DNA of 43,654 nt from Prochlorococcus sp. HOT208_60m_813I02 (GCA_002025865.1 MWOR01000150.1:1-43654); one strand, 5' to 3'. Counted from the first letter of the stretch, positions 12,258-23,949 are shown. Made by a program: numbers and translations. Notes: a model not told the origin generated them from the letters alone.

Positions 12258-13208
12258 ATGGCAAATCTTAAAGAGATTAGAGATCGAATTGTTTCCGTTA
12301 AAAATACAAGAAAAATAACGGAAGCCATGAGACTTGTTGCAGCTGCAAAAGTTAGGAGAGCTCAAGATCAAGTTCTTAAGAGCAGACCTTTTGCAGATAA
12401 ACTTGCACGAGTCTTGGAAAATATTCAATCTAGAGTACAATTTGAGGCCATCGACTCTCCTCTATTATCCAAGAGAGAAGTGAAGAGTATCTCCTTGGTT
12501 TGTATAACTGCGGATAGAGGTTTATGCGGTGGTTACAATACAAATATTATAAAAAAGGTAGAAATAAGATACGCAGAATTAATCAAACAAGGTTATCAGC
12601 CAAATTTAATTTTGGTAGGGAAGAAAGCTATTGGATATTTTCAAAATAGAAAGGATAGATATGTAATTAAAAGTACTTTCAAAGAACTAGAACAGGTACC
12701 CACAGTCAAGGATTCTGAAGGAGTTACAAATGAGATTTTAGCCGAATTTCTTTCAGAAAATTCTGATAGGGTGGAAATTATTTACACGAAATTCATCACT
12801 TTAGTTAGCTGTGCCCCTGTCGTTCAAACACTATTGCCACTTGATCCTCAAGGAATCGCTGAGGAAAATGATGAAATTTTTAGGTTGACTACAAAAGAAA
12901 GTAAGTTAATTGTTGAAAAATCAAATATTGAAAAAAGTGATTCAGAGAAGTTGCCATCAGATATTGTTTTTGAACAAAGTCCTGATCAACTATTAGATTC
13001 CTTATTACCTTTATATTTACAGAATCAGGTACTAAGAGCTCTTCAAGAGTCGGCAGCTTCTGAACTAGCTTGCAGGATGACTGCTATGAATAATGCAAGT
13101 GATAATGCTAAAGAATTAGCAAGCACTTTGAATCTAACCTATAACAAAGCCAGACAAGCAGCTATTACACAAGAAATATTAGAAGTTGTAGGAGGCTCAG
13201 CAGTTTAG
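12258..13208 (+). CDS. atpG: ATP synthase F1 subunit gamma
   Basis: The gamma subunit is the rotating central shaft (atpC in chloroplast nomenclature). The 316-residue protein has the paired N- and C-terminal helices: it starts [20 protein letters not shown] and ends [20 protein letters not shown]. The Rossmann-like middle ([18 protein letters not shown]) carries the family signature. The extra middle segment near residues 195-240 is typical of cyanobacteria, and it lacks the two regulatory cysteines of plant chloroplast gamma. A good ribosome-binding site (AGGAG) precedes the ATG. Confidence 0.97.
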   Translation: MANLKEIRDRIVSVKNTRKITEAMRLVAAAKVRRAQDQVLKSRPFADKLARVLENIQSRVQFEAIDSPLLSKREVKSISLVCITADRGLCGGYNTNIIKKVEIRYAELIKQGYQPNLILVGKKAIGYFQNRKDRYVIKSTFKELEQVPTVKDSEGVTNEILAEFLSENSDRVEIIYTKFITLVSCAPVVQTLLPLDPQGIAEENDEIFRLTTKESKLIVEKSNIEKSDSEKLPSDIVFEQSPDQLLDSLLPLYLQNQVLRALQESAASELACRMTAMNNASDNAKELASTLNLTYNKARQAAITQEILEVVGGSAV

Positions 13209-13224
13209 CAATAAGATTTAGGAT

Positions 13225-13551
13225 ATGCCTGAATACAATATCAAAGTTCAATTTGAGCAAAAGACTTTTAGTTTTTTATGTTCTGAGGATCAAGATATTA
13301 TTTCAGCGGCAAAAATGAATGGAATTGATTTACCAAGTAGTTGTTGTTCAGGAGTTTGTACAGATTGTGCATCCATGATATTGGAAGGATCCGTAGATCA
13401 GGAAGATGCTATGGGATTAAATGATGATTTACGGGAAAAGGGCTTTGCACTTTTGTGTGTAGCATACCCCAAGTCAGATTTGAATATTGTTATTGGTAAA
13501 GAAGTCGAAGATGATTTGTATAATGATCAATTTGGTAAATATCAAAAATGA
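13225..13551 (+). CDS. 2Fe-2S plant-type ferredoxin
   Basis: The 108-residue soluble electron carrier binds one plant-type 2Fe-2S cluster through Cys40, Cys45, Cys48 and Cys78, in SSCCSGVCTDCASMI and LLCVAYPKSD. Cys41 is an extra cysteine next to the first ligand. A short C-terminal extension past the normal end (EVEDDLYNDQFGKYQK) is unlike major PetF. It is therefore more likely one of the specialised minor ferredoxins than the main photosynthetic one. It lies 16 bases after atpG on the same strand and overlaps the next small gene by 4 bases. Confidence 0.9.
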   Translation: MPEYNIKVQFEQKTFSFLCSEDQDIISAAKMNGIDLPSSCCSGVCTDCASMILEGSVDQEDAMGLNDDLREKGFALLCVAYPKSDLNIVIGKEVEDDLYNDQFGKYQK

Positions 13552-13739
13552 AATTAAGTTCAGTTGATTATTATTTAGATTGGCCAGTTTCAATAAAATT
13601 AAAAAATTTAAGGGAATTCATCATTACAAATTTAGAAAAAAAAGGAGATTTAATTCGATGGTCAATTGTTGATATTCAAAATTCTATTGACTCTTTTGGA
13701 ACAAAAAAACTTAGAATTAAAGCTGTCATAGCTAATTAA
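13548..13739 (+). CDS. Conserved cyanobacterial protein of unknown function (63 aa)
   Basis: The 63-residue basic protein starts MKLSSVDYYLDWPVSIKLKN and ends KKLRIKAVIAN. Its start overlaps the ferredoxin stop codon as ATGA, so the two are probably translated together. The layout, one helix (LREFIITNLEKKGDLIRWSI) between short beta segments, suggests a small soluble alpha/beta protein. It may be a partner of the ferredoxin, but only the coupling supports that. I recognise no named domain. Confidence 0.75.
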   Translation: MKLSSVDYYLDWPVSIKLKNLREFIITNLEKKGDLIRWSIVDIQNSIDSFGTKKLRIKAVIAN

Positions 13740-13766
13740 AAAATATAAGTTGAAATATTTTTAATA

Positions 13767-14825
13767 ATGGAAAATTCACCAACAATATTTATTGTTCCAA
13801 CTGGTATTGGTTGTGAAGTAGGAGGTTTTGCTGGGGATGCACTTCCTACCGCTAAATTATTAGCATCCGCAAGTGGATGTTTAATTACTCATCCAAATGT
13901 TATGAATGGAGGTACTCTTTCTGAAAAAGATAAAAATATTTTTTATGTTGAGGGTTATAGTTTAGACCGACTTGCTAAAGGAGAAATCGCTTTAAGGAGG
14001 GTAAAGCAACAGAAAATTGGGATAATTTTTGATTCAGCCATTGAAAAAGAAATATTAGTAAGACATTTACAAGTTGCTGATGCATGTGTTTCTACTTTAG
14101 GGATTAATGTTCATTCTTATGTGATTACAAAAAAGCCATTAAACATAGTTATTGATTCTGATTCTTCAAAAATAAGTGGTGGCACAATTGAAAATCCTGA
14201 TATTCTAATTGATGCTGGAAAATGTTTAATAGAAAAAGGAGTTACGGCAATTGCAATTGTGGCAAAATTTCCAGATGATCCAGATCCTTTAGAAACAAAT
14301 GTCTATCGAGAGGGAAAAGGGGTTGATCCTATTGCTGGAGTCGAAGCAGTTATAAGTCATTTAATAAGCAAATTTTTAAAAGTTCCATGTGCTCACGCAC
14401 CTGCTTTAAATCCAATTGAATTGAATGAAAATTTAGATCCTCGTGCAGCTGCAGAAGAAATAGGATACACTTTTTTACCATCTGTACTGATTGGTTTAAG
14501 CAATGCACCTGATATTGTTGAATTGCCTGCTAAAAATGAATCAATCTCACTACACCCTGATCAGATTGAATCGATTGTTGTTCCTAATGGTGCATTAGGA
14601 GGAGAAGCAGTACTAGCAGGGATTGAAAAAGGTTTAAATATTATCTCTGTAAAAAATCAAAATACATTAAAAGTGACAAATGAATTTTATAAATATCCCA
14701 ATCTTTTTGAAGTTGATAATTACTTAGAAGCTGCAGGTATAATTCTTGCTATCAAAAAAGGTATCAACCTTGATTCAGTTAAACGGCCTTTAAAAAAAAT
14801 CCAACAGTGTTCTTATAGTGATTAA
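13767..14825 (+). CDS. DUF3326 family protein
   Basis: The 352-residue soluble protein starts ENSPTIFIVPTGIGCEVGGF. The glycine-rich IVPTGIGCEVGGFAGDALP segment near the start and IVVPNGALGGEAVLAGI near residue 270 are characteristic of DUF3326, a family found in cyanobacteria and plants without known activity. DDPDPLETNVYREGKGVDPI near residue 170 is another conserved block. The gene ends 4 bases inside the convergent nadE. No function is assigned. Confidence 0.88.
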   Translation: MENSPTIFIVPTGIGCEVGGFAGDALPTAKLLASASGCLITHPNVMNGGTLSEKDKNIFYVEGYSLDRLAKGEIALRRVKQQKIGIIFDSAIEKEILVRHLQVADACVSTLGINVHSYVITKKPLNIVIDSDSSKISGGTIENPDILIDAGKCLIEKGVTAIAIVAKFPDDPDPLETNVYREGKGVDPIAGVEAVISHLISKFLKVPCAHAPALNPIELNENLDPRAAAEEIGYTFLPSVLIGLSNAPDIVELPAKNESISLHPDQIESIVVPNGALGGEAVLAGIEKGLNIISVKNQNTLKVTNEFYKYPNLFEVDNYLEAAGIILAIKKGINLDSVKRPLKKIQQCSYSD

Positions 14826-16518
14826 TAAGATATTGCTATGGGAACTCTCCAGTCACTTCCTAATGATTGACTGCTTAATTTTAGGATTGGAGGTGCCTGC
14901 TTTCTTTTAAATTCCGCTTTTTTTATGAGTGAGATAATTTTTAAAATTAAATCTTTTTTATAACCATCTTCTTCTAGTTGTTGTAAATCTTTTTTCTCTT
15001 CAATAATTCCTTTAAGAATATTATCTAAAATAGAATAAGGTGGGAGAGAATCAGTATCTAATTGATCAGGACCTAATTCGGCACTTGGAGCTTTCGTACG
15101 TATATTTTCTCCAATTATATCTACATTAGTATCTAATTTATACAACTTTCTACGATTAATTGAATCTTCACTATCAAGCCAATTGCATAATTTAAAAACA
15201 TTAGTTTTATATAAATCCCCAATTACAGATAATCCCCCATTCATATCACCATAAAGTGTGCAATATCCTACAGCCAGTTCTGATTTATTGCCTGTTGAGA
15301 GTAACAAATGCTTTTCTTGATTTGCTAAAGCCATAAGAAGTGTGCCTCTTATCTTGACTGAATATTTTGATTTGTTATTTCAGCCATCTCGAATGATATG
15401 GTTTTTATAAATGATTCTTCAAAAGAGGTCATCAAGTTTTCAATTGGAATGCTCTTGAAACTTATCTTTAATCTTCTTGCTAAATCTTTTGCATCACTCT
15501 TCGAATGAGATGAGCTCCACTTAGAGGGCATTGAAACGCAATAAACATTATCACTTCCCAGAGCCGCTGTAGCAATTGCTGAGACAAGTGCTGAATCAAT
15601 ACCACCACTTAATCCAACTAGAGCTGTTTTAAATCCACATTTTTTTGCATAATCTTTAACACCAAGGACTAATGCATCAAAAATTGATGACATTTCGGAG
15701 TTTTCAAATTCATTTTTTTCAGGTTTTGTTTGCTCAATTTCCCAGCTGGAGAGATCTTCCGAAAAAGATTTTAGTTGCTTAATTTTTGATCCATTCTTGT
15801 CAAGAATAAAACTATTTCCATCAAAAATTAAATTATCATTTGCTCCAATCTGGTTGACATAAATAAGCGGTACTTGAAGATATTGTGCTGCAACACTAGA
15901 AACCTTGGATCTTAGCTCTAACTTTTTCAGAGTATATGGGGAGGCTGATAAATTTACTAAAATATCAACTTTTTTTTTCTTTAAATCAATAATGGGATTT
16001 TTTCTATGGATTCCTCTACCTTCTATATCTTTGTTGACCCATAAATCCTCACATATAGTAAAGCCAAGTCGCCAAGTTTTATTCTTAATTTGTTTAATCA
16101 ATACGGAAACTTTTTCTTCTGATCTAAAGTATCTTTTCTCATCAAATACTTCATACGTGGGAAGAATAATTTTCCGAGCAATTATTTTCCATTCACCGCC
16201 CTCAACCAACGCAATAGAATTATAAAGATTAGGGAAAAAAGAATCATTTATTATCTCAGCTATTCCGATTGATATGCTTAAGTTTCCATATTTTTTATTA
16301 ATATCTAAAGCTAATTGATCAAGAATTTGGTATTGATTGTTGATTAAATTTTTTTTAAAAAGTAAGTCATTTGCAGGATATCCCCATAATGACAATTCTG
16401 GAGTAAGTAGAAAATCAGCAGAAATTGAGCTGGCTTTCGAAGCAATATTAAGTATTTTTTTTGCATTGCCCTCTAAATCTCCAACAACTGGATTTATTTG
16501 GGCAAGTAAAAATTTCAT
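14822..16518 (-). pseudogene. nadE: Glutamine-dependent NAD+ synthetase, split by a one-base frameshift
   Basis: NadE makes NAD+ from nicotinate adenine dinucleotide, ATP and ammonia taken from glutamine. The N-terminal amidase domain shows the Glu41, Lys116 and Cys156 triad (LLTPELSLWGYP, ARKIILPTYEVF, TICEDLW). The synthetase P-loop SGGIDS is at 304-309. The first reading frame stops at 15349 after TNQNIQSR. The rest resumes in another frame (ALANQEKHLLLSTGNKSELA through 14822). At 15350-15353 the minus strand reads AGATAAG; one extra A (AGAATAAG) would restore QSRIRGTLLMALANQ and give a 565-residue protein of normal length. No other defect is visible. A sequencing error is possible because the gene should be essential. 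Confidence 0.9.
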
Positions 16519-17093
16519 TCAACTAATTTGATGGATTCATATAAATTGTTCTTCTTAACTATATCTATTAATGACGACGGTAAATTAGAACAATTAAAAT
16601 TTAATCTAAAATTAGAACTTGAAATGTTTGGGGTTTTGATGGTTGCAATCTTAAATTTAACTTTATAAGTCTCTAACATTTTAATAGTATTTGATTCAAC
16701 AGGATATCCATCTCTTAAAATTATAAAAAAACTTACCTCTGAAATAATTTTGTCAAAATTTTTCCAGTAGAAAATATCTTTAATTAAATCACTCCCAATA
16801 ACAAAATCTAAATTATTAAATTTATAAATTTCTTTACATTTTTTGATTGACTCTACTGCCCATTGGCTACTTATTTTTTGATTAAATAAAATTTTCGGAT
16901 TATCTAAATCATCAATAAGAGTTTTTAATAAATGGATACGAATTGAGATATCCTCTATGTGCTTTTTTTTTGGGTTGTTGCTTACATAGCTAATGGTAAA
17001 AGCATAAATTTTGGATAATTCTTCAAGAATTTTTTTGTGTCCAATTGTAGGTGGATCAGCACTCGTACCAAATAAAGCAATGCTTTTTTCCAT
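16515..17093 (-). CDS. nadD: Nicotinate-nucleotide adenylyltransferase
   Basis: NadD adenylates nicotinate mononucleotide, the step directly before NadE in NAD+ synthesis. The 192-residue protein has the nucleotidyltransferase motif GTSADPPTIGHKKIL at residues 9-23, with the expected histidine of the HxGH-type motif reduced to IGH. The C-terminal ISSSNFR matches the ISSTxxR motif. DFVIGSDLIKDIFYWKN fits the substrate-binding core. Its stop codon overlaps the nadE start as ATGA, so the last two pathway steps are coupled. Confidence 0.92.
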   Translation of the reverse strand: MEKSIALFGTSADPPTIGHKKILEELSKIYAFTISYVSNNPKKKHIEDISIRIHLLKTLIDDLDNPKILFNQKISSQWAVESIKKCKEIYKFNNLDFVIGSDLIKDIFYWKNFDKIISEVSFFIILRDGYPVESNTIKMLETYKVKFKIATIKTPNISSSNFRLNFNCSNLPSSLIDIVKKNNLYESIKLVE

Positions 17094-17101
17094 TTTAAGT
17101 T

Positions 17102-18343
17102 TTAAGGTAGAAAACTAACAAAATTATTATTAAGATTTCTATTTGAAAAATAAATATTTATGTAGTTAAAAATCTCTGGATCATTAAAATTCATATTTTG
17201 GATCAAAACAGCAGGTTCTATATAAGAAGCTTTGCTTCTTATAAATATCTCTTTTGCTGCTAATTTCCCTAGAATTTTTGTAGAATAAATCGCGATTGCT
17301 GCTTGAATAATTGCTATGGGTCCATAAGGTAATAATGAAAGCCCATAAGTAAAAGGTGCTGTTAAAAGAATTAGTTTCTTCATAATGTTGAAAGAGGTAT
17401 TAACGCCGACTTGAGTTATTCCTAAACATAAATTATTAATGGATATATTTTTAAATATTTTTTTTGTAGATTCACCTTTCAATTTTAAGCCGTAAATCTT
17501 ACTTAATTCGTTAATCAATGCAGTATCTAGTGCAAAACTACCAGCAACATCAAATAAAATAAAAGGATTAAGAGCTACTGCGGATGCCTTTATAGTCGAA
17601 AATTTACCAATAGTTGATTGAGCTAATTTTTGCCTCCTTTTCAATCTTTGCTCTTTTATTTTCAAAAACAATTTGTCAGCTAATTGAATTGAATTGAGGG
17701 TTAATAGTATTTCACCATATTGATTGATTAATTTTGCTACGTAATTTTTAAGATTGTTTTCCTTATTAATAATTAAGGGAATATTTAAATCTTTTGGAAG
17801 CTTAAACTTTATATTTTCAATTATTTCTTTTAATTCATTTTTTTTGAATAGATCGATTTTGTTTAAAATTAAAATAATTTTTTTTCCATCTCTTATAAAA
17901 GAGCTGATTTCGTTTAACTCATTTCTATTTAAATCTCCCGAAATTATAAAAAGAATAAGATCTGAATGATTTATGTAAGAGTAAACTTTATCTGGGAATT
18001 TAATATTGCAGAAATCAAATCCTGGAGAATCTAGCAGCTCTAAACTATTGAGTGTATTATCATTGAGAGTCAACGTTTCCGATTGTATTTTTTTTGTTGT
18101 CCCATTAATAATATCTGTTTTGAATATGTCTTTTTTTAATAAAGAATTTAAAACAGAAGATTTTCCGACACCTGATTTACCATAGGCGCCAATTCTTAAT
18201 TTTTTTTCTTTGAGTCTTAAAAGTTGTTGATTAAAAGAAATTATTTCTCTATTAAGAAAACTTTTTTCATAATTGGTAAGATCAATAGTCTCCCACCATT
18301 TTTTTAATAGTAAATAATTTTCTTTAATTTTAAAATGTTTCAT
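17102..18343 (-). CDS. Era-like GTPase with hydrophobic C-terminal half (DUF697-like)
   Basis: The 413-residue protein has a G domain: P-loop GAYGKSGVGKSSVLNSLL near residue 53, the DxxG segment LLDSPGFDFCN near residue 104, and NKIDLF for guanine specificity near residue 160. The C-terminal half has long hydrophobic stretches (SAVALNPFILFDVAGSFALD; LLTAPFTYGLSLLPYGPIAI). These resemble DUF697/YcjF-type domains that associate with membranes. The gene overlaps the CNNM gene upstream by 4 bases and lies 8 bases before nadD. The cellular role is unknown. Confidence 0.82.
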   Translation of the reverse strand: MKHFKIKENYLLLKKWWETIDLTNYEKSFLNREIISFNQQLLRLKEKKLRIGAYGKSGVGKSSVLNSLLKKDIFKTDIINGTTKKIQSETLTLNDNTLNSLELLDSPGFDFCNIKFPDKVYSYINHSDLILFIISGDLNRNELNEISSFIRDGKKIILILNKIDLFKKNELKEIIENIKFKLPKDLNIPLIINKENNLKNYVAKLINQYGEILLTLNSIQLADKLFLKIKEQRLKRRQKLAQSTIGKFSTIKASAVALNPFILFDVAGSFALDTALINELSKIYGLKLKGESTKKIFKNISINNLCLGITQVGVNTSFNIMKKLILLTAPFTYGLSLLPYGPIAIIQAAIAIYSTKILGKLAAKEIFIRSKASYIEPAVLIQNMNFNDPEIFNYINIYFSNRNLNNNFVSFLP

Positions 18344-19323
18344 GATTTATTTTTCCACCAACCGGCTAATACAGATAACACAGCTTCTGCACCAATAATT
18401 CCCACAAATCCCCCGAATTCATCTACTACTACTTTCACTCCTTTATGATTCTTGTCAAATTTAGTTAATAATTGATCTGCTTTAATCATTTCGGGAATGT
18501 AGTCCACAGGTTCGCAAATTTCTGATAATAATTTTTTATTTTCCCCACTAATTAACCCTGCTAACATTTTCTCACGCTTTACTACCCCTTGTATTTTGTC
18601 AACTTTATCTCCCAAAATAACCCACCATGGAGAGCGGTCAGACATAATGAGTTTTGAAATTTCATCAAGATTTGATGACCCATCAAGACAAGGTGCCGAT
18701 ACTCTAGGGGTCATTAAGTCTTTTGCTTTTAAGTCATTTAATTGAAAAACCTTAAATATCATTGCTGCCTCATCAGCCTCTATCAAACCTTTCTGGCTTC
18801 CAATTTTTGCCAACTGTCTAATTTCTTCTTCATCAGTTGAAATTTCGTTTTCTGCTGTAATAACTGGAAATATCTGTTCAATTAATATTATGAATGGCCT
18901 CAGTAAAGTATTTAACATTCGCAAGATAGGAACAGATAATAGTGCTATTTGAACTGAAAATCTTGTACCAAGAGCTTTTGGTAGTACTTCTCCTACTAAA
19001 ACAACAAGTATGTAAAAAGCTACTGAAAAAAGGGTTAAACCAAAACTGCTATTAATTACCAATGCTCCGTATACTCCTAAAATAAGACTGCCAATTATAT
19101 TAAATCCATTATTAGTAATAGTAATTACAGTTAGTGTCCTCCCAAGATGTTTTCTAAGTTTTAGAAGTTGATTTGCAGAACTTTTTGGCTTTTGTCTAGA
19201 GGCAATTTCTAAAAGTCTTATTGAATTTACAGCTAAAAAAGCTGCTTCTACTCCCGAACAGCATGCTGATCCAATTAAAATAAAAACTATAAGTAAAATT
19301 AATCCGTAAACACTTGGTTCCAT
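18340..19323 (-). CDS. CNNM/DUF21 membrane protein with CBS pair (TlyC/CorC-like)
   Basis: The 327-residue protein has an N-terminal DUF21 transmembrane domain of about 150 residues. It includes ACCSGVEAAFLAVNSIRLLE and TITNNGFNIIGSLILGVYG, and a Pro-containing LVVLVGEVLPKALGTRFS. A cytoplasmic CBS pair follows (KDLMTPRVSAPCL near residue 203). Proteins of this family transport or regulate Mg2+ or other divalent cations; haemolysin is a historical name. It lacks the C-terminal CorC_HlyC domain of longer members. It is the first gene of the minus-strand operon with the GTPase, nadD and nadE. Confidence 0.88.
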   Translation of the reverse strand: MEPSVYGLILLIVFILIGSACCSGVEAAFLAVNSIRLLEIASRQKPKSSANQLLKLRKHLGRTLTVITITNNGFNIIGSLILGVYGALVINSSFGLTLFSVAFYILVVLVGEVLPKALGTRFSVQIALLSVPILRMLNTLLRPFIILIEQIFPVITAENEISTDEEEIRQLAKIGSQKGLIEADEAAMIFKVFQLNDLKAKDLMTPRVSAPCLDGSSNLDEISKLIMSDRSPWWVILGDKVDKIQGVVKREKMLAGLISGENKKLLSEICEPVDYIPEMIKADQLLTKFDKNHKGVKVVVDEFGGFVGIIGAEAVLSVLAGWWKNKS

Positions 19324-19397
19324 TAAGGTAGATTAGTTACTAAATTTGTTTTATTTCATTCTTCCATTTTTTTTTAAAACACGCCAATACAGAATTT

Positions 19398-20723
19398 ATG
19401 TTTGAACCTGACCATAAAGTTTTTGAAGAAAGAAGAGAAATTTTCTTGAACAAATTAGATGGAAAAGCTGCCATTATTCCAGGAGCTAATCTTGTAAAGC
19501 ATCATGCCGATTGTGAATACCCTTTTAGACAAGATAGTAATTTTTGGTATTTAACTGGGTTCGATGAGCCAGATGCAATCGCTCTTTTCTTATCGCATAA
19601 GCCAAAGGGAGAGAGATTTATTATGTTTGTTGCTCCAAAAGATATTATAAGCGAAGTCTGGCATGGCTTTAGATGGGGTTTAGAAGGCGCTGAAAAAAAG
19701 TTTAATGCGGATAAGGCTCACTCAATAAACGAATTAAAAGATTTACTTCCAGCCTATATAAATGGTTCTGACGAACTTGTTTTTTCTATTGGTAAGCATC
19801 CATCAGTTGAGAAAATAATACTGGAAATTTTTTCACAACAACTTGAAAAACGCTCAAGATTAGGCATTGGTGGAAATTCTATAAAATCTCCAGAAATTTA
19901 TTTAAATGAGATGAGATTAATTAAAAGTGAATTTGAAATTAAGAGAATGAGAGAGGCCATTCAAATCTCAGCAGAAGCTCATGAATTAGTTAGAGAATCA
20001 ATCTCATCAAAGAAAAATGAAAGACAAATTCAGGGTCTTCTAGAGGGATTTTTTCTGGAAAAAGGGGCGAGAGGACCAGCTTATAACTCAATTGTTGCTT
20101 CAGGAGATAACGCATGTATTTTGCATTACACTTCAAATAATTCACCCTTGAATAAGGAAGATTTATTGTTAGTGGATGCTGGTTGCTCACTAATTGATTA
20201 TTACAATGGAGACATAACAAGAACTATTCCAATTGGTGGTAAATTTTCTAATGAGCAAAAAGTTATCTATGAAATCGTATTAAGTGCGCAGAAAAATGCA
20301 ATTAATAGTGCTTTAAAGGGATCGAATTCTAGTCATGTTCATAATGTTGCTTTAACAATTCTTATAGAAGGATTAAAAGAAATTGGGTTATTGTCAGGCA
20401 GTACTGAGGAGATAATTGAGAATCAATCTTATAAACATCTTTACATGCATAGAACTGGACATTGGCTCGGCTTAGATGTTCATGATGTTGGAGCATACAG
20501 AATGGGGGACTATGAAGTGCCATTACAGAGTGGAATGATTCTTACAGTAGAACCTGGGATCTACATAAGTGATAGGATCCCAGTACCTGAGGGACAACCC
20601 CTTATAGATGAGAAATGGAAAGGCATAGGGATAAGAATAGAAGACGATGTTCTGGTCACAGATACAAACCCAGAAGTTTTAAGTATTGCTGCACTAAAAG
20701 AAATTTCTGATTTAGAATTTTAA
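19398..20723 (+). CDS. pepP: Xaa-Pro aminopeptidase
   Basis: This cytoplasmic di-metal peptidase (M24B) removes an N-terminal residue preceding proline. The 441-residue protein has an N-terminal creatinase-like domain (HADCEYPFRQDSNFWYLTGF). The pita-bread domain follows, with metal ligands in VDAGCSLIDYYNGDITRT (two Asp), HRTGHWLGLDVHDVG (His), ILTVEPGIYI (Glu) and GIRIEDDVLVT (Glu). All five ligands are in place, so activity is expected. Confidence 0.95.
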   Translation: MFEPDHKVFEERREIFLNKLDGKAAIIPGANLVKHHADCEYPFRQDSNFWYLTGFDEPDAIALFLSHKPKGERFIMFVAPKDIISEVWHGFRWGLEGAEKKFNADKAHSINELKDLLPAYINGSDELVFSIGKHPSVEKIILEIFSQQLEKRSRLGIGGNSIKSPEIYLNEMRLIKSEFEIKRMREAIQISAEAHELVRESISSKKNERQIQGLLEGFFLEKGARGPAYNSIVASGDNACILHYTSNNSPLNKEDLLLVDAGCSLIDYYNGDITRTIPIGGKFSNEQKVIYEIVLSAQKNAINSALKGSNSSHVHNVALTILIEGLKEIGLLSGSTEEIIENQSYKHLYMHRTGHWLGLDVHDVGAYRMGDYEVPLQSGMILTVEPGIYISDRIPVPEGQPLIDEKWKGIGIRIEDDVLVTDTNPEVLSIAALKEISDLEF

Positions 20724-20777
20724 AATTTGACTTATCAAGTTAATAGATTTATTTTTTATTAAGTTTTAATCTCAAAA

Positions 20778-20936
20778 ATGAATAAGTCCGATTCATATGA
20801 TTCGAAACTATCTCAAGCAAGAGGCTTAGCTAGTCAGCTTGGCATGTTCGCAGAAGAAAACGATATCCCCAAAGATCTTTGGGATTCATTGGAAGCCACT
20901 ATTTATGATTTTTATGAAGTATCTCATGATAGATAA
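20778..20936 (+). CDS. Small acidic conserved protein (52 aa)
   Basis: The 52-residue frame starts MNKSDSYDSKLSQARGLASQ and ends YDFYEVSHDR. It is acidic and helical, with LGMFAEENDIPKDLWDSLE in the middle and no membrane span. It sits 54 bases after pepP on the same strand. The composition and full use of the gap between pepP and PSRP-3 support a real gene. I do not recognise a family. Confidence 0.65.
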   Translation: MNKSDSYDSKLSQARGLASQLGMFAEENDIPKDLWDSLEATIYDFYEVSHDR

Positions 20937-21042
20937 AAATCCTTTTTATAAATTATCAATTAAAAAAATCAAAAAAATTTGAATAAATCAATCAAAATGT
21001 GACCATATACTGATAAATTATTTATTAAATATAAAAAAGTGA

Positions 21043-21510
21043 ATGACCTCATCAGATAAGTCAAATCAAAATTCAAAAGAAAAAAAGAGTGATGCACCAA
21101 ACTCTAAAAATTCTTCTCCTAATTCAGGTATGATGGGAGCCACAGCTGTATTGGCAGCTGCCACAATTGATGAAGATGGGGTACCTACTGGTTATACCCC
21201 TAAACCTGATGAAGGAAGGTTCATCATTAAAGTATTATGGTTACCTGATAATGTGGCTTTAGCAGTGGATCAAATAGTAGGTGGAGGCCCAAGCCCTCTT
21301 ACTGCGTATTATTTTTGGCCAAGAGATGATGCTTGGGAAAAATTAAAAAGTGAACTTGAGAATAAAGGTTGGATTACAGATAACGAAAGAGTAGAGATAT
21401 TGAATAAAGCTACTGAAGTGATAAATTATTGGCAAGAAGAGGGTAAGACAAAAAAGTTAGAAGAAGCCAGATTAAAGTTTCCCGAAGTAACTTTTTGTGG
21501 AACCGCTTAA
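21043..21510 (+). CDS. 30S ribosomal protein PSRP-3 (Ycf65 family), extended N-terminus
   Basis: PSRP-3 is a component of the small ribosomal subunit found only in cyanobacteria and plastids. The C-terminal 95 residues carry the whole domain: [20 protein letters not shown], then [19 protein letters not shown], then [17 protein letters not shown]. Ahead of it is a 55-residue Ser/Asn/Lys-rich, low-complexity extension with [15 protein letters not shown]. An alternative start inside the extension cannot be excluded. The gene converges on atpC, with 3 bases between stop codons. Confidence 0.9.
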   Translation: MTSSDKSNQNSKEKKSDAPNSKNSSPNSGMMGATAVLAAATIDEDGVPTGYTPKPDEGRFIIKVLWLPDNVALAVDQIVGGGPSPLTAYYFWPRDDAWEKLKSELENKGWITDNERVEILNKATEVINYWQEEGKTKKLEEARLKFPEVTFCGTA

Positions 21511-21513
21511 ATA

Positions 21514-21918
21514 TCAGTTCTTTGCCGCTTGAATCCTAGCCTCAGCCTTTGAAACCTCTTTCAAGGCTTTAATTTTCTCTGAATTTTTTTCATATTCAGA
21601 AAATTTGCTAATTACTAATTTTGCTTCTTTAAGATCTTGTTCAGCATTTTGAACATTAATTTCAGAACCAATTTCAGCATTATTTACTAAAACTATAACT
21701 TCATCTGATTCAATTTCAGCGAAGCCTCCCATAAGAGCTATTGATTTCCACTGGGAATTCATTCTTAGCCTTAAAACACCAATATCTATAGCAGTAACTA
21801 AAGAAATGTGTCCTGGTAGTATACCAAGTTGACCAGTAGTACTAGGAAGGATCACTTCTTCAGCTTCGCCTTGGTAAACATTTTTATTAGGAGCTAAAAC
21901 TTTTAGAGAAATTGCCAT
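21514..21918 (-). CDS. atpC: ATP synthase F1 subunit epsilon
   Basis: Epsilon is part of the rotor at the foot of gamma and regulates ATP hydrolysis (atpE in chloroplast nomenclature). The 134-residue protein has the N-terminal beta sandwich ([20 protein letters not shown], then [19 protein letters not shown]). The C-terminal alpha-helical hairpin follows ([19 protein letters not shown]). It lies 40 bases after atpD on the same strand, the usual two-gene cyanobacterial beta-epsilon operon. Confidence 0.97.
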   Translation of the reverse strand: MAISLKVLAPNKNVYQGEAEEVILPSTTGQLGILPGHISLVTAIDIGVLRLRMNSQWKSIALMGGFAEIESDEVIVLVNNAEIGSEINVQNAEQDLKEAKLVISKFSEYEKNSEKIKALKEVSKAEARIQAAKN

Positions 21919-21958
21919 TAATTTTAAATTATTGAAGGTTAAATATATATGTAAATAT

Positions 21959-23637
<1,679 letters not shown>

Positions 23638-23949
23638 ATGGCAGCTGTTTCACTTACAGTCTCTACAGTAAAACCACTGGGAGATAGAATATTTATTAAA
23701 GTTTCCGCATCTGAGGAAAAAACTGCTGGGGGCATTCTTTTGCCTGATTCAGCTAAAGAAAAACCACAGGTTGGAGAAGTTGCTCAGGTGGGCCCTGGCA
23801 AACTTAATGACGATGGTTCTCGACAAACTCCAGAAGTGAGTATTGGCGATAAAGTTTTGTACAGCAAATATGCTGGCACAGACATTAAATTGGGAGGAGA
23901 TGAATATGTCTTGCTCTCAGAAAAGGATATTTTAGCTGTAGTAAGCTAA
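23638..23949 (+). CDS. groES: Co-chaperonin GroES
   Basis: GroES is the heptameric lid of the GroEL folding chamber. The 103-residue protein contains [20 protein letters not shown], the mobile loop [17 protein letters not shown], and [20 protein letters not shown]. The start at 23638 ([15 protein letters not shown]) gives the normal cyanobacterial length. It is followed after 51 bases by groEL in the classic operon order. Confidence 0.97.

Noticed and set aside
15335-15353. Programmed frameshifting as the explanation of the nadE split
   Set aside because: There is no slippery heptamer, stimulator hairpin or upstream Shine-Dalgarno-like signal at the site; a sequencing error or true mutation is simpler.
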